Source: Candidatus Zixiibacteriota bacterium
GTDB taxonomy: Bacteria; Zixibacteria; MSB-5A5; CAIYYT01
Direction of reading: 5' to 3'
Assembly (NCBI GenBank): GCA_026397575.1
Contig: JAPLUP010000362.1
Location: forward strand, 1 to 8,437
Length of the DNA stretch: 8,437 bases
How positions within the stretch are numbered: position 1 is the stretch's first letter; the number at the start of each line of letters is the position of its first letter. Positions 5,644-8,437 of this stretch are shown piece after piece. The notes under the pieces are model-generated. The model saw only the letters and a list, made by a program, of their open reading frames with translations, searched no databases and had not been told where the DNA came from. The translations under genes and the position numbers were made by a program.

Positions 5644-7623
5644 ATGAAAACCAATCGTATTGCTCTATGGTGTGCCGTACCGGCACTGCTAATACTAATC
5701 GCAGCCGCTCACGCTCTTGGACAAGGCCGGGTCCAGCCCAAAACGTTGGCCGATATTGCCATTCTCGAAGACGAACGCGCTATCGACACTGCGAAAGTCA
5801 GTCAATGGACGATGAATGGCGATCCAGAAGTCCGCGCCCGAACCGCATACATGATCGGGATTGCCGGTGACACAAGCTATCGATCATATCTATCAAAGCT
5901 GCTCGATGATGATGCGCGCCAAGTGCGACTGCAGGCAATCTTTGCGGCCGGTCAGCTTGGAGACAGTGTTTACACACAATGGCTTCTGCGTTACTCCGCT
6001 GACGGCGATTCGGCGATCAAGTCACGCGCCATTGAAGCCCTCAGCAAGGTGGGATCGCCGGCGACAACCAAACAACTGATGGCGATCCTGAGCGACTCAC
6101 TCGAGAGGCCGCATTTCCGTGCCTTGGCAGCGGAATCGATACATCGCTTGAGAGATCGGCTCTCCTTCGGCGCACTGGTGGCGCAGGCAACGAATCCGGA
6201 TGTCGCAATCAGGGAGAGAGTCTTCTTCTCGCTTTCTCGTCGCGCCAACCGGGAAGCATTGCCGTTTTACGTGTCGGGCCTGAGAGATAGCAATCGTCAG
6301 ATTCGTCTTTATGCTCTCGGCGCTCTCACCAGAGTTGGCGACAAGTCGATCCTTGCCGAAATCAAGCCGTTGTTGCAGGAAGACGACTGGCGTGTGAAGT
6401 ACTACTGTCTTGGCGTCGTTGACAAGGTCAGGGGGCGTGAGCTTATGCCGGAGGTAACGGCGTTGCTTGACGCCAAAGAACATGTGTATGTGCGACAGGC
6501 GGCCATTAGAGTCTTCGGCGACATTGGTGATCAACAAGCATCCGATCTGCTAACTCCGTTCTTGGATGACGCCGATATCAATCTCTGCACCGAAGCATTG
6601 TCGGCGATAGCTAAACTCAAGAAGGACGAAGCTCTGCCACAAATTCGGATGTGGTCTAAGTCCGACAATCCCCAGAAGCGGGCTGCCGCAGCGACTGCTT
6701 GTGGCTCTGTTGTTTCGTCGGAGCGCTGGTCGATTCTCAAAGTGCTGGCGAGCGATAGTGCACCGACGGTGCGAGCGGCAGCGTACGAGAATCTGTTAAG
6801 TGCTCAGTCTGATAGCATCAAGAACGTCTATACGGCACCGGCCCTAATGGATTCCGATATCATCCCCGTCGTCCTTGCCTGTGATCGCATTGCTCGGGAT
6901 ACATTGATTGAGGAATTGAACAGCTTATTGATACGATATAAGGATACCCGCGATAACGACATCAAGGCGGCCATTCTCGATTGCCTCGCCGCTTTCGGAG
7001 ACTCGCTGAACGGAAAGCCGGGAGTGAGGGAGACGGTCACGGCGGCATTGGTCGATGACAACTACTCCATCCGCAAACGGGTGCTAACACTTGCCTTAGT
7101 TCTGAAGATGCCCGTTGCTGCTGAGAACGATCACTTTCCGACCGCCATTACTCCCGAATCATATCGACTGATCTATGCAAGTGATTCGCCCAATCCCATT
7201 GCTGAGATCAATACAGCCAAAGGCACGATCCGCATCGAGTTGCTGCGCGATGCTGCGCCCAAGACAGTTGCCAACTTCATCAAGTTGGCCAAGAGCGGTT
7301 TTTATGACAAGCGCGTCTGGCATCGGGTGGTCCCCGATTTTGTGATTCAGGACGGTTGCCCGCGCGGTGATGGTTGGGGTGGTCCGGGTTACGAAATCCG
7401 TTGCGAGTACAACTATCTGCCGTATAACACCGGATCGGTCGGCATGGCGACCTCCGGCAAAGATACCGGAGGCAGTCAGTATTTCATCTGTCAATCGCCG
7501 CAACCACATCTCAACGGACGTTACACACTCTTCGGAAATGTAATTGAGGGAATGGATGTGGTTGAGAAAATCGAAATCGGCGATCTGATCAAGAGCGTCA
7601 AGATCATCGAGCCGAAGGAGTAG
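5644..7623 (+). CDS. Exported HEAT-repeat protein with C-terminal cyclophilin-type peptidyl-prolyl isomerase domain
   Basis: 659 residues. Residues 1-27 are a signal peptide (MKTNR, hydrophobic core, 'AHALGQ'), so it acts in the periplasm or envelope. Residues about 40-490 are helical HEAT/PBS-lyase-like repeats of about 30 residues, e.g. 'ARQVRLQAIFAAGQLGD' (91-107), 'NRQIRLYALGALTRVGD' (217-233) and 'HVYVRQAAIRVFGDIGD' (280-296), a scaffold for protein contacts. Residues about 516-657 are a cyclophilin domain that isomerises prolyl bonds. Visible are 'WHRVVPDFVIQDG' (Arg561, Phe566 and Gln569 matching CypA Arg55, Phe60 and Gln63), 'GGSQYFICQ' (609-617) and 'HLNGRYTLFG' (622-631). The position of CypA Trp121 is His622, which usually means weak cyclosporin binding. 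The start is forced: the frame closes at TAA 5632-5634, and ATG 5644 has no Shine-Dalgarno sequence. It is likely a chaperone-like folding factor for exported clients; the clients are unknown. Confidence 0.92.
   Translation: MKTNRIALWCAVPALLILIAAAHALGQGRVQPKTLADIAILEDERAIDTAKVSQWTMNGDPEVRARTAYMIGIAGDTSYRSYLSKLLDDDARQVRLQAIFAAGQLGDSVYTQWLLRYSADGDSAIKSRAIEALSKVGSPATTKQLMAILSDSLERPHFRALAAESIHRLRDRLSFGALVAQATNPDVAIRERVFFSLSRRANREALPFYVSGLRDSNRQIRLYALGALTRVGDKSILAEIKPLLQEDDWRVKYYCLGVVDKVRGRELMPEVTALLDAKEHVYVRQAAIRVFGDIGDQQASDLLTPFLDDADINLCTEALSAIAKLKKDEALPQIRMWSKSDNPQKRAAAATACGSVVSSERWSILKVLASDSAPTVRAAAYENLLSAQSDSIKNVYTAPALMDSDIIPVVLACDRIARDTLIEELNSLLIRYKDTRDNDIKAAILDCLAAFGDSLNGKPGVRETVTAALVDDNYSIRKRVLTLALVLKMPVAAENDHFPTAITPESYRLIYASDSPNPIAEINTAKGTIRIELLRDAAPKTVANFIKLAKSGFYDKRVWHRVVPDFVIQDGCPRGDGWGGPGYEIRCEYNYLPYNTGSVGMATSGKDTGGSQYFICQSPQPHLNGRYTLFGNVIEGMDVVEKIEIGDLIKSVKIIEPKE
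7615..7620 (+). promoter_or_regulatory. Ribosome-binding site that decides a TTG start
   Basis: AAGGAG occupies the last sense codons of the HEAT-cyclophilin gene and sits 5 nt before TTG 7626. It is 26 nt before the first in-frame ATG (7647), too far to serve it. Confidence 0.65.
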
Positions 7624-7625
7624 CC

Positions 7626-8437
7626 TTGAGAAGTCTGGTTTTGTTTATGAGCACCCTGCTGATTGCAGGCACGGTCTTCGCGCAGACGACACCCTCCGCA
7701 CCGGACATCATCAAGGCTGTTATTGCCAGGCAGGAGCGCGACAAAAAGCACTGCGAAAAGTACACTAACATGGCCACGACCAACAAGATCAAATACGACA
7801 AGAATATGCAGCCGGACGAGGTCACCATCACCAAACGTAAAGCCTATTTCTGGGGCGAGCGCACTTCTGAGGAGATTCTGTCCATTGTTGAGGATGGCAA
7901 GCCGCTGCCACCGAAAGAGATTCAGAAGAAGGTCGTTGATCTGAACGAGAAGTGGCAGGATGAGCAGAAGGACAAAGAGAAGAAAGAGGGCTCCAAGGAC
8001 AACTCCGTTGATCCGCTGACCCTTGAAGGTATGTTGGAGTACGATTACTATCAGATCGGCAAAGGTGACTCGTCATTCGCCGTAGTCCCCTCGACCATTG
8101 CCACAACTGGTGGCACCGTTGATCAGTCAGTAGAAAAGCTGATGAGCTACTATGTCGTTATGGCTCGCTCAAAAACGCTTGATTCGCGCCACCTAAATGC
8201 AACCTACTGGATTGACGCCAAGACCTACGGAGTCCTCAAGACCACTTTTACGCCGGCCAAACTACCGCGATTTGTCGACATGCTCGATTTCAAAATGGAC
8301 TATGGCGTGGTCACCGACAACGACAGCACCCTCTATCTCCCCGTGCGATTTGAATTGAAGGGCAAAGCCGGCTTTCTCTTTTTCAAAGGACGTTTCGGCG
8401 TGATCGAAGAGTACAGTTCCTATCAGTGCGACAATGC
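7626..8437 (+). CDS. Exported protein of unknown function, 3' end cut off by window edge
   Basis: 270 codons are visible without a stop. Starting at TTG 7626, the product begins 'MRSLVLFMSTLLIAGTVFAQ', a typical signal peptide with cleavage after Ala19. Starting at the ATG at 7647 would lose the basic residue and half the hydrophobic core. The mature part has a helical, basic start, a charged Lys/Glu-rich low-complexity stretch (about 105-128), and then beta-strand-like segments ('LNATYWIDAKTYGVLKTTF', 'LYLPVRFELKGKAG'). The pattern of a Trp-Ile-Asp strand followed by alternating strands is loosely like LolA/outer-membrane lipoprotein-sorting folds, but I do not recognise a family. It follows the HEAT-cyclophilin gene by 2 bp with its ribosome-binding site inside that gene, so the two are almost certainly co-transcribed and perhaps translationally coupled. 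It could be a partner or client of that isomerase (inference). Confidence 0.85.
   Translation, partial: MRSLVLFMSTLLIAGTVFAQTTPSAPDIIKAVIARQERDKKHCEKYTNMATTNKIKYDKNMQPDEVTITKRKAYFWGERTSEEILSIVEDGKPLPPKEIQKKVVDLNEKWQDEQKDKEKKEGSKDNSVDPLTLEGMLEYDYYQIGKGDSSFAVVPSTIATTGGTVDQSVEKLMSYYVVMARSKTLDSRHLNATYWIDAKTYGVLKTTFTPAKLPRFVDMLDFKMDYGVVTDNDSTLYLPVRFELKGKAGFLFFKGRFGVIEEYSSYQCDN

Overview
The window looks like bacterial chromosome of moderate G+C. The organism is most likely from the Fibrobacteres-Chlorobi-Bacteroidetes side of the tree or a related candidate phylum (a Zixibacteria-like lineage would fit). This is inferred from style, not from a marker gene. The main clue is a secreted subtilase whose C-terminus carries a type IX secretion-style sorting tail with the 'QNFPNPFNP' core. 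Two further genes encode exported proteins with unassigned or structural-repeat content.

Layout. (1) 1-518, minus strand: the N-terminal part of a TauE/SafE-family membrane permease, running off the left edge. (2) 519-1219: about 700 bp with no convincing gene. (3) 1220-1293, minus strand: an elongator tRNA-Met(CAU) with a recognisable promoter. Divergent from it on the plus strand is a YbjQ/UPF0145 gene (1475-1786) with an unusually clear sigma70-type promoter; a perfect 10-bp palindrome sits in its -35/-10 spacer. (4) 1974-4964, plus strand: a secreted S8 subtilisin-like protease. It reads as one continuous frame to the sorting tail except for a single in-frame TAG at 4455-4457, which cuts it into an 827-residue protease without tail and a 168-codon orphan tail. 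(5) 5050-5533: a compact 484-bp unit made of two near-identical 38-bp terminal inverted repeats. They enclose one minus-strand gene for a DUF559 (Vsr/PD-(D/E)XK-like) endonuclease-domain protein, whose reading frame runs from one repeat into the other. (6) 5644-7623, plus strand: an exported HEAT-repeat protein ending in a cyclophilin-type peptidyl-prolyl isomerase domain. It is followed after 2 bp by an exported protein of unknown function that starts at TTG and runs off the right edge.

How the parts relate. The protease, the HEAT-cyclophilin and the last protein all act outside the cytoplasm, consistent with an envelope or secretion theme, but only the last two are clearly one transcription unit. 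The DUF559 unit looks like an insertion between the protease and the HEAT-cyclophilin gene. The two observations most worth checking are the TIR-bounded DUF559 cassette, which resembles a minimal mobile unit, and the single amber codon that separates the protease from its sorting signal. I see no CRISPR array, phage gene, transposase or rRNA.
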